Positions 7,969 to 16,816 of a DNA stretch of 64,000 nucleotides are shown here, piece by piece; position 1 is the first letter of the stretch, and each line of letters begins with the position of its first letter. Under the pieces are notes generated by a model. It worked only from the letters and a program-made list of their open reading frames with translations, was not told the origin of the DNA and made no database searches. A program made the translations under genes and the position numbers. The DNA comes from Bacteroidales bacterium UBA6267 (lineage in GTDB: Bacteria; Bacteroidota; Bacteroidia; Bacteroidales; UBA1556), in contig DJVB01000006.1 of assembly GCA_002440745.1 (NCBI GenBank), positions 24,633 to 88,632 on the forward strand, read 5' to 3'.

Positions 7969-9405
7969 ATGACAAACCTAAAAGGATTACTCGATAGCAT
8001 CCGCAAGATTATGTGGCAGGACACCGGCTTAAATGGTGATGCACAGCGCATTGAACAGTTGGCATGGATGCTCTTTTTTAAGATATTTTCGGACAAGGAC
8101 AAGGAGTTGGAACTTTTGGATGATAACTATGAAAGCCCGATTCCTGAGCAATTTCATTGGGACAAATGGGCCGGAGACGATGAAGGCATGACCGGTGATG
8201 ATTTGCAGGTATTTGTGGATCGTGACCTTTTTCAAGCCATGCGCAATATTCCCGTTACAGCCTCAGACGATGTGCGAAACAAACGTGCGATGATTGTCCG
8301 TGAGGTTTTTGAAGGGAATAACAATTACATGAAAAGCGGCATTAATATCCGCAAGGTGTTGAATAAACTCAATGAGATTGACTTCAATATGGCCAAGGAC
8401 AGGCATGCCTTTGGCGAAATTTATGAAAGCATTCTTAAAGACCTTCAAAGTGCCGGAAAAAGTGGAGAGTTTTATACCCCTCGTGCCATTACCAATTTTA
8501 TTACCGATATCATAAATCCGGTTTTGGGTGAGAAAATTTTAGACCCAAGTTGCGGCACGGGCGGTTACCTGACGGCTGCTATTGAGCATCTGAAAACACA
8601 AGCCAAAAATGTGGAGGAGCGCAAAAGCATTGCCGAGAATGTGGAAGGGTGGGAGTATAAACCGTTGCCTTATCTGCTGGCCACTACCAACCTTATTTTA
8701 CATGATATTGAAGTGCCTAAAATTAAGTTTAGGGATAGTCTCGACCAGCCCTTGCATACCTACACCGAGAAACACCGTGTAAATGCCATTTTGGCCAATC
8801 CTCCCTTTGGTGGAATTGTAGCGAATAGCAATGAAGACAACTTCCCACAAAACTTCCGTACTAAGGAATCTGCCGATTTGTTTTTAGTATTGATGATTCA
8901 TCTTTTGAAAAAAGGAGGTCGTGCCGGTATTGTTTTGCCCGATGGCTCGCTTACGGGAGATGGTGTAAAGCAGCGAGTTAGGCAGAAATTATTGGAAGAC
9001 TGCAACTTGCACACGATTATTCGTTTGCCTAATTCGGTTTTTCAACCTTATGCCACGGTGGCTACCAACCTCTTGTTTTTTACCAAGGGCGAGCCCACTA
9101 AAGAGATTTGGTATTACGAGCACCGACTGCCCGAAGGCCAAAAAGCTTACAACAAGACGCGCCCCATTCAACTCAATGAGTTTGACCCCATAAAGAAATG
9201 GTGGATTAAACGCGAAGAATCGGACATTTGCTGGAAAGTGGATATAAAAACCATTGTTGAACGCAATTACGATTTGGATATTAAAAATCCCAACAAACAA
9301 GAAGAAAGTATTGAATTTAGCAGTGCGCAACTCATAAATATGTTGGCTGAGAGTATGCATAAAAGCACACAGCTTTTAGATGAACTAAAAAAGGCAGTAC
9401 AATGA
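7969..9405 (+). CDS. hsdM: Type I restriction-modification system, N6-adenine methyltransferase (M) subunit
   Basis: HsdM methylates adenine in the target site named by HsdS, protecting host DNA and forming the core of the restriction complex. The 478-residue protein has the HsdM N-terminal helical domain (GDAQRIEQLAWMLFFKIF). SAM-binding motif I is DPSCGTGGYL near residue 192 and catalytic motif IV is NPPFGG near 278. GEFYTPR before motif I is typical of type I M subunits. The start lies 2 bp after the FRG/GIY-YIG gene, and the stop overlaps the ATG of the next gene (ATGA), indicating translational coupling. Confidence 0.95.
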   Translation: MTNLKGLLDSIRKIMWQDTGLNGDAQRIEQLAWMLFFKIFSDKDKELELLDDNYESPIPEQFHWDKWAGDDEGMTGDDLQVFVDRDLFQAMRNIPVTASDDVRNKRAMIVREVFEGNNNYMKSGINIRKVLNKLNEIDFNMAKDRHAFGEIYESILKDLQSAGKSGEFYTPRAITNFITDIINPVLGEKILDPSCGTGGYLTAAIEHLKTQAKNVEERKSIAENVEGWEYKPLPYLLATTNLILHDIEVPKIKFRDSLDQPLHTYTEKHRVNAILANPPFGGIVANSNEDNFPQNFRTKESADLFLVLMIHLLKKGGRAGIVLPDGSLTGDGVKQRVRQKLLEDCNLHTIIRLPNSVFQPYATVATNLLFFTKGEPTKEIWYYEHRLPEGQKAYNKTRPIQLNEFDPIKKWWIKREESDICWKVDIKTIVERNYDLDIKNPNKQEESIEFSSAQLINMLAESMHKSTQLLDELKKAVQ

Positions 9406-10520
9406 ATTTCAATCAATTAGTTCATCATATCGAAGATATTCATACCCATGTGCAGTCTTATGCGGTAAATCAGGTAAGCATTGCACTAAGTGTTCGCAAT
9501 ATTCTTATTGGTTATTATATTGTGGAATACGAACAAAAAGGGTTTGATCGTGCGGCTTATGGAGCCAATACCATGAAAACATTGGCAGATCAACTTAAAC
9601 ATATTAAAGGTTTATCCGCACCCCAACTTTATAAAATCAGAGACTTTTATTTGACCTATCCACAGATTTTATCGGCAGTGTCGATAATTTTTCAAGGTAA
9701 TGATAATCAGATAAATAAAATTTTATCGACACTGCCGATAAAAACAGAAACGCATCTGACAAAACCACAGAATACGGCTACATCTTTTGAACCGGAGATG
9801 CTGCTTACCCGTCTTTCCTTTTCACATTTTATGGAACTTATTCGATTGCAAGACCCTTTGCAACGGCAGTTTTATGAAATTCAGAGCGTAAAAAACAATT
9901 GGGGAGCAAGGGAATTGGGCAGAGCCATAAACTCTCTACTTTTTGAACGTACCGGATTATCCAAGGATAAGGAAAAGGTGCTGAAAGACTTTAAGGAAGA
10001 CAAAACGACCATTGCTGAAATAGTAAAGGACCCATATTTTCTTGAGTTTGTGGGCTTAGAAGAAAAAACCTCCTATTCGGAATCGGATTTAGAAGCCGGT
10101 ATTATTTCAAATTTGCAAGCTTTTTTAACTGAATTGGGAAGAGGATTTTGTTTTGAGGCTCGCCAAAAACGGCTGACGTTAAATAATAAGCATTACCGAA
10201 TCGATTTGGTTTTTTACCATCGAATTTTAAAATGCCATGTGCTCATTGATTTAAAAATAGGTGCCTTCGATCATGCTGATGCAGGGCAAATGAATATGTA
10301 TTTGAATTATTATGCTGCCAATGAAATGACCGAAGGAGATAACCCACCGGTGGGTATTGTATTATGTGCGGATAAAGACGACGCCTTGGTTGAATACACC
10401 ACAGCAGGACTCTCACACGAAGTCTTTGTTTCTAAATATTTGTTGGCCTTGCCCTCAAAAACCGAATTGGAACACTTTATCCAACAGGAACTTCATTTAT
10501 TAAAAGGAGGTGAAGTATGA
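9402..10520 (+). CDS. YhcG/DUF1016-type PD-(D/E)XK nuclease domain protein
   Basis: This 372-residue protein belongs to the DUF1016/YhcG family: a helical N-terminal domain (residues 1-190, with the LSAPQLYKIRDFY segment) and a C-terminal PD-(D/E)XK domain with YRIDLVFYH (D268) and LIDLK (D283, K285). Family members often occur inside type I restriction operons, but their biochemical role is not settled. Coupling is tight on both sides: the start overlaps the hsdM stop by 4 bp and the stop overlaps the hsdS ATG by 4 bp. The linker between the domains is built from a perfect 21-bp inverted repeat (9667-9743) translated through in frame. Confidence 0.88.
   Translation: MNFNQLVHHIEDIHTHVQSYAVNQVSIALSVRNILIGYYIVEYEQKGFDRAAYGANTMKTLADQLKHIKGLSAPQLYKIRDFYLTYPQILSAVSIIFQGNDNQINKILSTLPIKTETHLTKPQNTATSFEPEMLLTRLSFSHFMELIRLQDPLQRQFYEIQSVKNNWGARELGRAINSLLFERTGLSKDKEKVLKDFKEDKTTIAEIVKDPYFLEFVGLEEKTSYSESDLEAGIISNLQAFLTELGRGFCFEARQKRLTLNNKHYRIDLVFYHRILKCHVLIDLKIGAFDHADAGQMNMYLNYYAANEMTEGDNPPVGIVLCADKDDALVEYTTAGLSHEVFVSKYLLALPSKTELEHFIQQELHLLKGGEV
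9667..9743. repeat. 21-bp perfect inverted repeat inside the yhcG-like gene
   Basis: The left arm at 9667-9687 and the right arm at 9723-9743 are exact reverse complements over 21 bp (core ATCGGCAGTGTCGAT), separated by 35 bp. The arms are translated as ILSAVSII and ILSTLPIK in the linker between the two protein domains. In RNA this would be a strong hairpin within the coding sequence. Confidence 0.92.
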
Positions 10521-11902
10521 GTTGGAAGAAGTTCACTTTGGGAGAGTTATGTTCAATTGAGAAGGGGCAGGTAGGTATTACTAAAGCCATCTCTGGAAAA
10601 TATCCATTAGTTGTAACCAGTGAGGAAAGGAAATCACATAATGAATTTCATTTTGAAGGTGAGGCTGTTATTATTCCATTAGTTTCATCAACAGGTCATG
10701 GCCACAAAAGTTTAAAAAGGATTCATTATCAAAAAGGTAAATTTGCTGTTGGCAATATTCTTTGTGCTGTTATTCCAAAGGATAGCAATATTTTGAATGC
10801 AGAATATTTATATCGTTTTCTTGACTTAAACCGTGAAAAAGAGCTTGTTAGCCGTATGCGAGGAATGGCAAACGTTTCTTTACCTATCAAGGAAATTGCT
10901 AAAATCGAAATCCCTTTACCTCCTTTGGAACTCCAGTTGAGTTTTATTAATGAATATCAAGAATTAGAGGCCTCAAGTAATTTCATTTCCGCCGAGCTCA
11001 CCCACCAACTCTCCTTAGTAAAACAGCTACGGCAAGCTTTTTTACGGGCAGCCATGCAGGGCAAGATAGTAGCCCAAGACCCGAAGGATGAGCCTGCACA
11101 CGTACTGCTCGAGAAAATTAAGGCAGAAAAGGAGAAGTTGATTAAGGAGAAGAAAATCAAAAAACAAAAACCTTTAACCCAAATTAAAGAGGAAGAGATT
11201 CCTTTTGAAATTCCTGAAAGCTGGGTATGGTGTAGGTTGGGTGAATTTTCAGAAATAAAGAGAGGTAAAGGGCCAAAGTATTCTGAAAATGGCGTTTTTA
11301 AAATGTTAAATCAAAAATGCGTGAGGTGGTTTAATGTAGAAATAGAACATAGTAAGGCTATAGATGAAATGTGGTTTAACGATTTAAGTGATGATTTTAA
11401 AGTTATTGAAAGGGACTTATTAGTCAACTCAACTGGTGATGGTACAATTGGTCGATCGGGCATAGCCGGAGAGGATTGTAAAGGCTTTGTTTTTGATTCA
11501 CATGTTTTAAGAGTACGTGCCTACTTAGGAATTGAGCATGATATGTTATGTTCAATAATTAATTCTGAATATGGACAAGGATTGATTGATTCAATAAAAG
11601 GAGCAACGAGCACTAAGCAAACAGAGCTTGGAGTAAATAATTTATCAAACTTCCCAATCCCGCTTCCTCCACTTCTCGAACAAAAACGCATAGTTTCCAA
11701 ATTAGATGAGTTAATGGCCTATTGCGATCGATTGGAAGAGAGCATACAAAACAGCCAAAAGCAAAATGAGGCGCTGCTACAGGTGGTGCTGAAGGAAGCG
11801 ATGGAGGGGAAGAGTAAAGAAGGGAAAGGGAAAAAGTATGAGTTAATTATGGAAATAGAAACTAAAGCAGCTGAGAAGGAGAGTGAGTATAAATCAAAAT
11901 AA
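10517..11902 (+). CDS. hsdS: Type I restriction-modification system, specificity (S) subunit
   Basis: HsdS recognises the bipartite DNA target and assembles with two HsdM subunits. The 461-residue protein has the usual two target-recognition halves: TRD1 about 1-140 ending in the IPLPPLELQ box, a central helical spacer about 145-220, TRD2 about 225-370 ending in a second IPLPPLLEQK box, and a C-terminal helical spacer. The last 25 residues are lysine/glutamate rich, and the final codons and stop lie inside the direct repeat copied from the iorB 3' end. The original C-terminus may thus have been replaced at the island junction. It ends the operon before a duplicated terminator. Confidence 0.93.
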   Translation: MSWKKFTLGELCSIEKGQVGITKAISGKYPLVVTSEERKSHNEFHFEGEAVIIPLVSSTGHGHKSLKRIHYQKGKFAVGNILCAVIPKDSNILNAEYLYRFLDLNREKELVSRMRGMANVSLPIKEIAKIEIPLPPLELQLSFINEYQELEASSNFISAELTHQLSLVKQLRQAFLRAAMQGKIVAQDPKDEPAHVLLEKIKAEKEKLIKEKKIKKQKPLTQIKEEEIPFEIPESWVWCRLGEFSEIKRGKGPKYSENGVFKMLNQKCVRWFNVEIEHSKAIDEMWFNDLSDDFKVIERDLLVNSTGDGTIGRSGIAGEDCKGFVFDSHVLRVRAYLGIEHDMLCSIINSEYGQGLIDSIKGATSTKQTELGVNNLSNFPIPLPPLLEQKRIVSKLDELMAYCDRLEESIQNSQKQNEALLQVVLKEAMEGKSKEGKGKKYELIMEIETKAAEKESEYKSK

Positions 11903-11977
11903 GTCATTTCAAACGGTTTTTTCTTAAACCCAATAAATAGAAAAGAGGCTTCGCTGTTTTGTGAAGCCTCTTTTTTT
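11892..11977 (+). repeat. Right direct repeat of the restriction island
   Basis: This 86-bp segment matches 3014-3099 at 84 of 86 bases. It supplies the last three hsdS codons and stop in the same phase as in iorB, followed by the hairpin terminator. The pattern fits insertion with a long target duplication, or recombination between repeats. Confidence 0.9.
11941..11977 (+). terminator. Terminator of the restriction operon (copy of iorB terminator)
   Basis: The hairpin arms and T7 tail are those of the terminator at 3063-3099. It lies 38 bp after the hsdS stop. Confidence 0.85.
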
Positions 11978-11992
11978 GTTGAGAGTTATTCT

Positions 11993-12082
11993 TTAAAACA
12001 AATATCCAATAGTGTTTATAAAACCAAAATAGGCTCTTCTGACTAATAACCCTAAAATTTTATGTTTTGGACTGAGATCAGT
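11993..12082 (-). pseudogene. Possible C-terminal gene remnant, right copy
   Basis: The minus strand reads a short open stretch ending in INTIGYLF-stop, 15 bp beyond the terminator T-run. It mirrors the remnant at 3194-3286. No start codon or longer frame remains. The identity of the parent gene is unknown. Confidence 0.35.
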
Positions 12083-12151
12083 TCAGAAAGTTTTAGATAG
12101 TGCGATTTGTTTTTTTATCAATTTGCTTTAATAAGTTGCTACTAATGTTTT

Positions 12152-12159
12152 TATCTTTG
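12152..12159 (+). promoter_or_regulatory. -7 promoter box for the nfeD-like gene
   Basis: TATCTTTG matches TAnnTTTG, 44 bp before the ATG at 12204. Confidence 0.55.
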
Positions 12160-12203
12160 GCAATCTTTATAGTTTCTATTAATAATTGAATAAAACACCA
12201 TTT

Positions 12204-13556
12204 ATGCGTTATAAATATCTCCTTTTGCTCGTTGTTTTTCTTTTGAGTGCAAAGAGTTTTTTTGCTCAAGAGAAGGTAATTTCGAAAACTCCAATTGTCT
12301 ATAAGTTTGATATTGATGAGGAAATTGCTCCGCCGGTAACTCGCCGCATGGCAAAAGCGTGGGAGGATGCTATAGAGAAAAAAGCAGATTTAATTCTTAT
12401 TCACATGAACACTTATGGCGGTTTGGTTGTGGATGCCGATACCATTCGCACCCGAATTTTAAACTCTAAGATTCCTGTGGTTGTGTATATCGACAATAAT
12501 GCTGCCTCTGCCGGTGCTTTGATTTCGATTGCTTGTGAGAAGATTTACATGCGGCAGTCGGCAAATATTGGAGCAGCTACGGTGGTGAATCAAACTGCAG
12601 AAGCCATGCCCGACAAATACCAAAGTTATATGCGGGCAACAATGCGTGCAACCGCCGAAGCCCGCGGACGCGATCCAAAGATTGCAGAGGCTATGGTCGA
12701 TCAGGATATTTATATTCCAGATATTAGCGACTCAGGCAAAGTATTGACTTTCACCGCTTCTGAGGCGCGGCGTCATGGCTACTGCGATTCTATTGTGGAG
12801 TCGGTGGACGAGGCTGTGCGCGCTTATGGTTTTCAAAATTATAAAATCGAAGAGTTGAAATTGACTGCTATTGATAAAGTGATTGATTTTCTGATTTCTC
12901 CAATGATTCATGGTTTGCTGATTATGATAATTATTGGAGGAATTTATTTTGAACTTCAGTCTCCCGGAATTGGTTTCCCTTCGGCTGCGGCTCTGCTTGC
13001 GGCCATTCTTTATTTTATGCCGCTCTATCTCGAAGGTTTGGCCGATAACTGGGAAATTTTGGTGTTTTTTATCGGAATTGCTTTGTTGATTGTCGAAATA
13101 TTTGTAATCCCGGGCTTTGGAGTTGCGGGTATATCCGGTTTAATGCTGATGATTGGCGGGCTGATGTTTGCCATGTTGGATAATGTTAACTTCGACTTTT
13201 CCAATGTGCCTCTTCTCGATATTGCCAATTCCTTTATAATTGTGGTGCTTTCTATTTTGCTCTCGCTTTTTGTCGTTTATTTCTTGGCAAAAGGTGTGTT
13301 TGGAGCTTCAAAATTCTCCTTAGCTCTCAACGCTTCCCAACCTCATAATCAGGGTTATGTGGCCACCACATTCGACCTTACAATGCTTCATGGAAAGGAA
13401 GGAATCGCCGCAACAATGCTCCGCCCAAGTGGCAAAGTGGAAATTGATGACGACACATACGATGCCCTTGCGAAAAATTCTTTTATCGAAAAAGGAGAGA
13501 AAATTCGCGTGGTCAAATCGAGCAATACGCAATTGGTTGTGGAGAAAATATCGTAA
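12204..13556 (+). CDS. NfeD-family membrane-bound ClpP-class serine protease
   Basis: This is a long-form NfeD protein of about 450 residues: signal peptide (MRYKYLLLLVVFLLSAKSFFA), a ClpP/SppA-like protease domain, four or five membrane helices (about 220-375) and a C-terminal OB-fold NfeD domain. The protease dyad can be proposed as S102 in NNAASAGALIS and K138. Such proteins act at the membrane, often beside stomatin/SPFH proteins. An SPFH/prohibitin gene lies 3 kb away but on the other strand. I chose the ATG at 12204 because a full signal peptide begins there; an in-frame TTG at 12186 would add six residues. Confidence 0.88.
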   Translation: MRYKYLLLLVVFLLSAKSFFAQEKVISKTPIVYKFDIDEEIAPPVTRRMAKAWEDAIEKKADLILIHMNTYGGLVVDADTIRTRILNSKIPVVVYIDNNAASAGALISIACEKIYMRQSANIGAATVVNQTAEAMPDKYQSYMRATMRATAEARGRDPKIAEAMVDQDIYIPDISDSGKVLTFTASEARRHGYCDSIVESVDEAVRAYGFQNYKIEELKLTAIDKVIDFLISPMIHGLLIMIIIGGIYFELQSPGIGFPSAAALLAAILYFMPLYLEGLADNWEILVFFIGIALLIVEIFVIPGFGVAGISGLMLMIGGLMFAMLDNVNFDFSNVPLLDIANSFIIVVLSILLSLFVVYFLAKGVFGASKFSLALNASQPHNQGYVATTFDLTMLHGKEGIAATMLRPSGKVEIDDDTYDALAKNSFIEKGEKIRVVKSSNTQLVVEKIS

Positions 13557-13659
13557 ACCACAATATTTTTATACTTTTACCGATTATTTATGTTTATTGC
13601 CCAATGGAATTCGGGCTAAAGGATAATAGATTGATTAATAATAGTTTTTGATTGAAATT

Positions 13660-14322
13660 ATGAAGAAAATATTTTTTGTAGCAATTCTTTTTACTACCAT
13701 TTTTGTTGGAACGTCCTCTTTATATGGTCAGCTTTATATCGGTGGGCGAATCGGAGGTACATCGGCAAGCATTACCGGGTCGGGCCTAAAGGATTTTCAA
13801 CCCGTTTCAAAAATGTATCTCAACGGCGGCGCTGTGACAACACTCTCCTTAAATCGCAGATTTTCACTGCAATTAGAGCTTTTGTATAGTGGCAAAGGTT
13901 CCGCATTTGAGTATTATGGTGACTATCAGAATAAAAGGGGGACAATATATTTAAGCCAAAAGCTTCATTATTTTGCCGTTCCTTTAGTCCTCCAATTCAA
14001 AATGGGCGACCGCGACAATTATTTTCACTTTGATGCTGGTATGGTTTATAATTCCTTAATCGGGAATAAGTTTTTAGGAAATATTACAGTAGAAGAGCTT
14101 AACGGTGATATTTTTGAGTATGAAATGACCACTTCATTTAATTTAAACAAAACAGACTTCGGATTAGCCTTCGGTGTGGGCTTGGTCGCAAGTAATATCA
14201 CTTTTGATTTTCGATACGAAATTGGTCGTAATCAGATATACGAAACCGGCGTGGATGATGCCCCAAATATCTTAAATCGAGCCTTCCTTGTAAATGTCGG
14301 CTATCGCTTCAACTTGTTGTAA
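13660..14322 (+). CDS. Outer membrane beta-barrel protein (PorT-like)
   Basis: A 220-residue protein with a signal peptide ending near SLYGQ. It has alternating hydrophobic strands and ends in the aromatic pattern FLVNVGYRFNLL typical of Bacteroidota outer membrane beta-barrels of the PorT family. No specific function can be assigned. The ATG at 13660 precedes the signal peptide; an upstream in-frame TTG adds four residues. It follows the NfeD gene by about 100 bp in the same direction. Confidence 0.75.
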   Translation: MKKIFFVAILFTTIFVGTSSLYGQLYIGGRIGGTSASITGSGLKDFQPVSKMYLNGGAVTTLSLNRRFSLQLELLYSGKGSAFEYYGDYQNKRGTIYLSQKLHYFAVPLVLQFKMGDRDNYFHFDAGMVYNSLIGNKFLGNITVEELNGDIFEYEMTTSFNLNKTDFGLAFGVGLVASNITFDFRYEIGRNQIYETGVDDAPNILNRAFLVNVGYRFNLL

Positions 14323-14574
14323 ATTTCTTGCCCTGCGCTTTTAGCCTGAAGGTTACTTAGCCTTTTTTGGTTAGGAAATATTTTAGCCATTCACGTAAAG
14401 AAAATTTCGACTACCACAATCTTCCCTCTCGGAAAAACGCTCTTTTTGACCTGAACTGACCTCAATTTCTAAAGTTTAACCTTTCAACCTTTATATTATT
14501 GGTTCTTGTTCTAATTCGTTATAAATCAACTCGTTAAAAAAATCACAACCTTATTCTATTCTTTACGTAAAACG

Positions 14575-15432
14575 ATGCTTTATAATGTAGTCATTTTGAA
14601 TGTAATACGGTTAAAATATTTCCTTATCGTCGTTTTGGCAGTTCTATTTCTCGCCAACAAGCCTGCATTTAAAAACTCTCCTCCAGGTACAATTCCCCTG
14701 ACCGATTCACTTTTTATTGACAAATTTCCGGTCAAAGTTCGCGACTATATTGAGTTTCTAAATAGTCTTCGTTATTTCTACAACGATCAGTTGAGCGATA
14801 GTTTGAAAAAATTGCCTAAATATGGACTCACACCTGCCGACATTGATGGACTCACACAGCATTTTCATGGTGACAGCCTTTTGCATCAGCGCATGTTGAC
14901 TCGCACCTGGGTCACTTATTCCAATGATGAACGCCGTTATGATGTTGATTTTCACCTTAAAAGCACTAAGTTTCTTGACTATCCAATCGTCAATATTACC
15001 TTCGAGCAAATGCGTTATTATTGTAAATGGCGCACCGATATGGTGATGTTACACTATGCGACTTCATGCAAAACCGAAAAGCAGAGGCAGAAGTTTCCCA
15101 TGAATTTTAAATATCGGATGGTTAAACGGAAAGAGTGGGAGTTGACCATCAGTAAGTATTTTCATGAGATTCAACGGCCTGAAAATCAAAAAAATAATGC
15201 CGAGCGACCTAATAATATGATTCGTCCATATTATTATTCCAAAAAGCGCAGTTTTTATTATGATGTGGATAATGCTGCCGAAACTCTTGACAATGCAGTC
15301 GTTACCTTTAACTTCAAATGGAATAGTTCGGTGCGAATTGGAAATATTAGCTATTTTAAATTTGAAGAGCCGATGGACTGGATAAGCTTTCGTTGTATTT
15401 GTGAAATTCTGCCTGAGAAAAATGTGAAGTAA
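14575..15432 (+). CDS. Formylglycine-generating enzyme (FGE/SUMF1)-like protein
   Basis: The 285-residue protein has an N-terminal hydrophobic anchor (about 12-28). It then has a sequence that fits a reduced FGE-sulfatase fold: LFIDKFPVKVRDYIEFLN near the start, YPIVNITFEQMRYYCKWR in the middle, YRMVKRKEWE, and a closing WISFRCICEI. The same fold is used by the gliding/T9SS lipoproteins GldJ and GldK, but this copy is shorter and lacks their lipobox. A catalytic copper-cysteine pair is not obvious, so a structural role is as likely as catalysis. It stands alone, and its stop lies 11 bp from the end of the convergent MATE gene. Confidence 0.6.
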   Translation: MLYNVVILNVIRLKYFLIVVLAVLFLANKPAFKNSPPGTIPLTDSLFIDKFPVKVRDYIEFLNSLRYFYNDQLSDSLKKLPKYGLTPADIDGLTQHFHGDSLLHQRMLTRTWVTYSNDERRYDVDFHLKSTKFLDYPIVNITFEQMRYYCKWRTDMVMLHYATSCKTEKQRQKFPMNFKYRMVKRKEWELTISKYFHEIQRPENQKNNAERPNNMIRPYYYSKKRSFYYDVDNAAETLDNAVVTFNFKWNSSVRIGNISYFKFEEPMDWISFRCICEILPEKNVK

Positions 15433-15443
15433 ATGCCGTAACT

Positions 15444-16784
15444 CTATCCACTTCGCTCGTCGTTTGAAGAAGGGATTTGTCCATAAACTGCCGTTTTCAT
15501 AAAAAGGGCTAAAGTGGCACCACGCGCGGCCATAAACGACAAAAACGCAATCCAAAGCCTGCTGATTTCGGGAAGTGGTGTCAGAAAAAATATGGGCACA
15601 AAAACCCCTACCACTGCTATAAACATCCCGTTGCGTAGAGCTTGAGAAGCTGTGGCGCCAATGAAAATACCATCGTAAATAAAGGCTGCAAACGAAATTG
15701 GAGGCATGATTATTACCCAAAAAAGCAAAGGTTTAGCACGCTGAATTACCTCCTCATTCGAGGTGAGCAAGCTAAAGATAAAATCTCCGAAGAGAAAATA
15801 TATGGCGCTGAAAATCAGGCTAAAGGCCAATCCAAAGAGCATATTCATTCGGACCGTTAGCCTCAATTTTGAAAGCGATTTCGAACCGATATATTCTCCG
15901 GTCATGGCTTCGGCAGCGTTGGCAAATCCATCTAACATGAATGAGAAAAAGAGAAAAAACTGGAAGAGTATGGTGTTGATAGCCAAGATATAATCGTCGA
16001 TATTAGCCGACTGAATAGTGAAAAAGGAAATGACGAAAATGATTCCTAATGTACGGATGAAAATATTGCCATTTACTTTGAAGAAATTGGTTAACTCGTT
16101 GATTTTTAATAATTCATTAAAAGTGGTTTTTCTTTTTAAATAGTGGAATTTTTTATGAAACAAGTAAATCGCCAAGCCTAAGGAAAGCCATTGAGCTCCA
16201 ACCGTGCCCCAAGCTGCTCCCGCACTGTTGAGATTAAGATGATAAACGAAAAAATAGCTCAATGCGATATTCAGAATATTTCCAAAAACGGCAATCAACA
16301 TGGGAAAAACGGCATTATGCATTCCCAAAAACCATCCCGAAAATACCAATAAAGCCAATGAGGCCGGTGCTGCCCAAATCCGTATGCGAACATATTCTTG
16401 AGCATAGATTTTTACTTCCTCTCCCGACCGTGTCATGTCAATGCCTAATTGAATAATCCAGGGGTGAAGTAAGATGATTATAGTGCTTAGAATGAGTGAA
16501 ATAAGTATTCCTCGTCTGAAAATTAGCAGTTGTTGTTTTTTGTCGTCAGCTCCCAATGCTTGAGCCGTGAAGCCCACCGTGCCCATGCGTAAAAATCCTA
16601 AACTCCAGTAAATTACATTGAAAATCATGGAGCCAAGTGCGATAGCTCCTAAGTAGGCTACATTGTCTAAATGCCCCATCAGGGCGGTGTCAACAAGGCC
16701 TAAGAGAGGTATGGTGATATTGCTGACAATATTTGGTAAGGCCAGCTTGAGGATTTTCCGGTTGATGGGGCGCACCGCTTCCAT
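15444..16784 (-). CDS. MATE family efflux transporter
   Basis: This 446-residue inner membrane protein has twelve predicted helices in two pseudo-repeats and the MATE hallmarks LVDTALMGHLDNVAYLGA near the N-terminus and GFLRMGTVGFTAQALGA shortly after. It probably exports cationic compounds in exchange for Na+ or H+. It resembles the DinF branch. It follows the prohibitin gene by 32 bp on the same strand and could share its promoter. Confidence 0.92.
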   Translation of the reverse strand: MEAVRPINRKILKLALPNIVSNITIPLLGLVDTALMGHLDNVAYLGAIALGSMIFNVIYWSLGFLRMGTVGFTAQALGADDKKQQLLIFRRGILISLILSTIIILLHPWIIQLGIDMTRSGEEVKIYAQEYVRIRIWAAPASLALLVFSGWFLGMHNAVFPMLIAVFGNILNIALSYFFVYHLNLNSAGAAWGTVGAQWLSLGLAIYLFHKKFHYLKRKTTFNELLKINELTNFFKVNGNIFIRTLGIIFVISFFTIQSANIDDYILAINTILFQFFLFFSFMLDGFANAAEAMTGEYIGSKSLSKLRLTVRMNMLFGLAFSLIFSAIYFLFGDFIFSLLTSNEEVIQRAKPLLFWVIIMPPISFAAFIYDGIFIGATASQALRNGMFIAVVGVFVPIFFLTPLPEISRLWIAFLSFMAARGATLALFMKTAVYGQIPSSNDERSG

Positions 16785-16816
16785 ACCTCTCGGCTCGATT
16801 TCTTGTTTGAAAAGGA

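Noticed and set aside
13357..13626. Open frame over the end of the NfeD gene
   Set aside because: It is a shadow of the NfeD coding sequence in another frame, with no independent support.
15064..15720. 218-codon minus-strand frame across the FGE-like gene and MATE gene end
   Set aside because: Both genes it overlaps have clear protein motifs in their own frames; this one has none.
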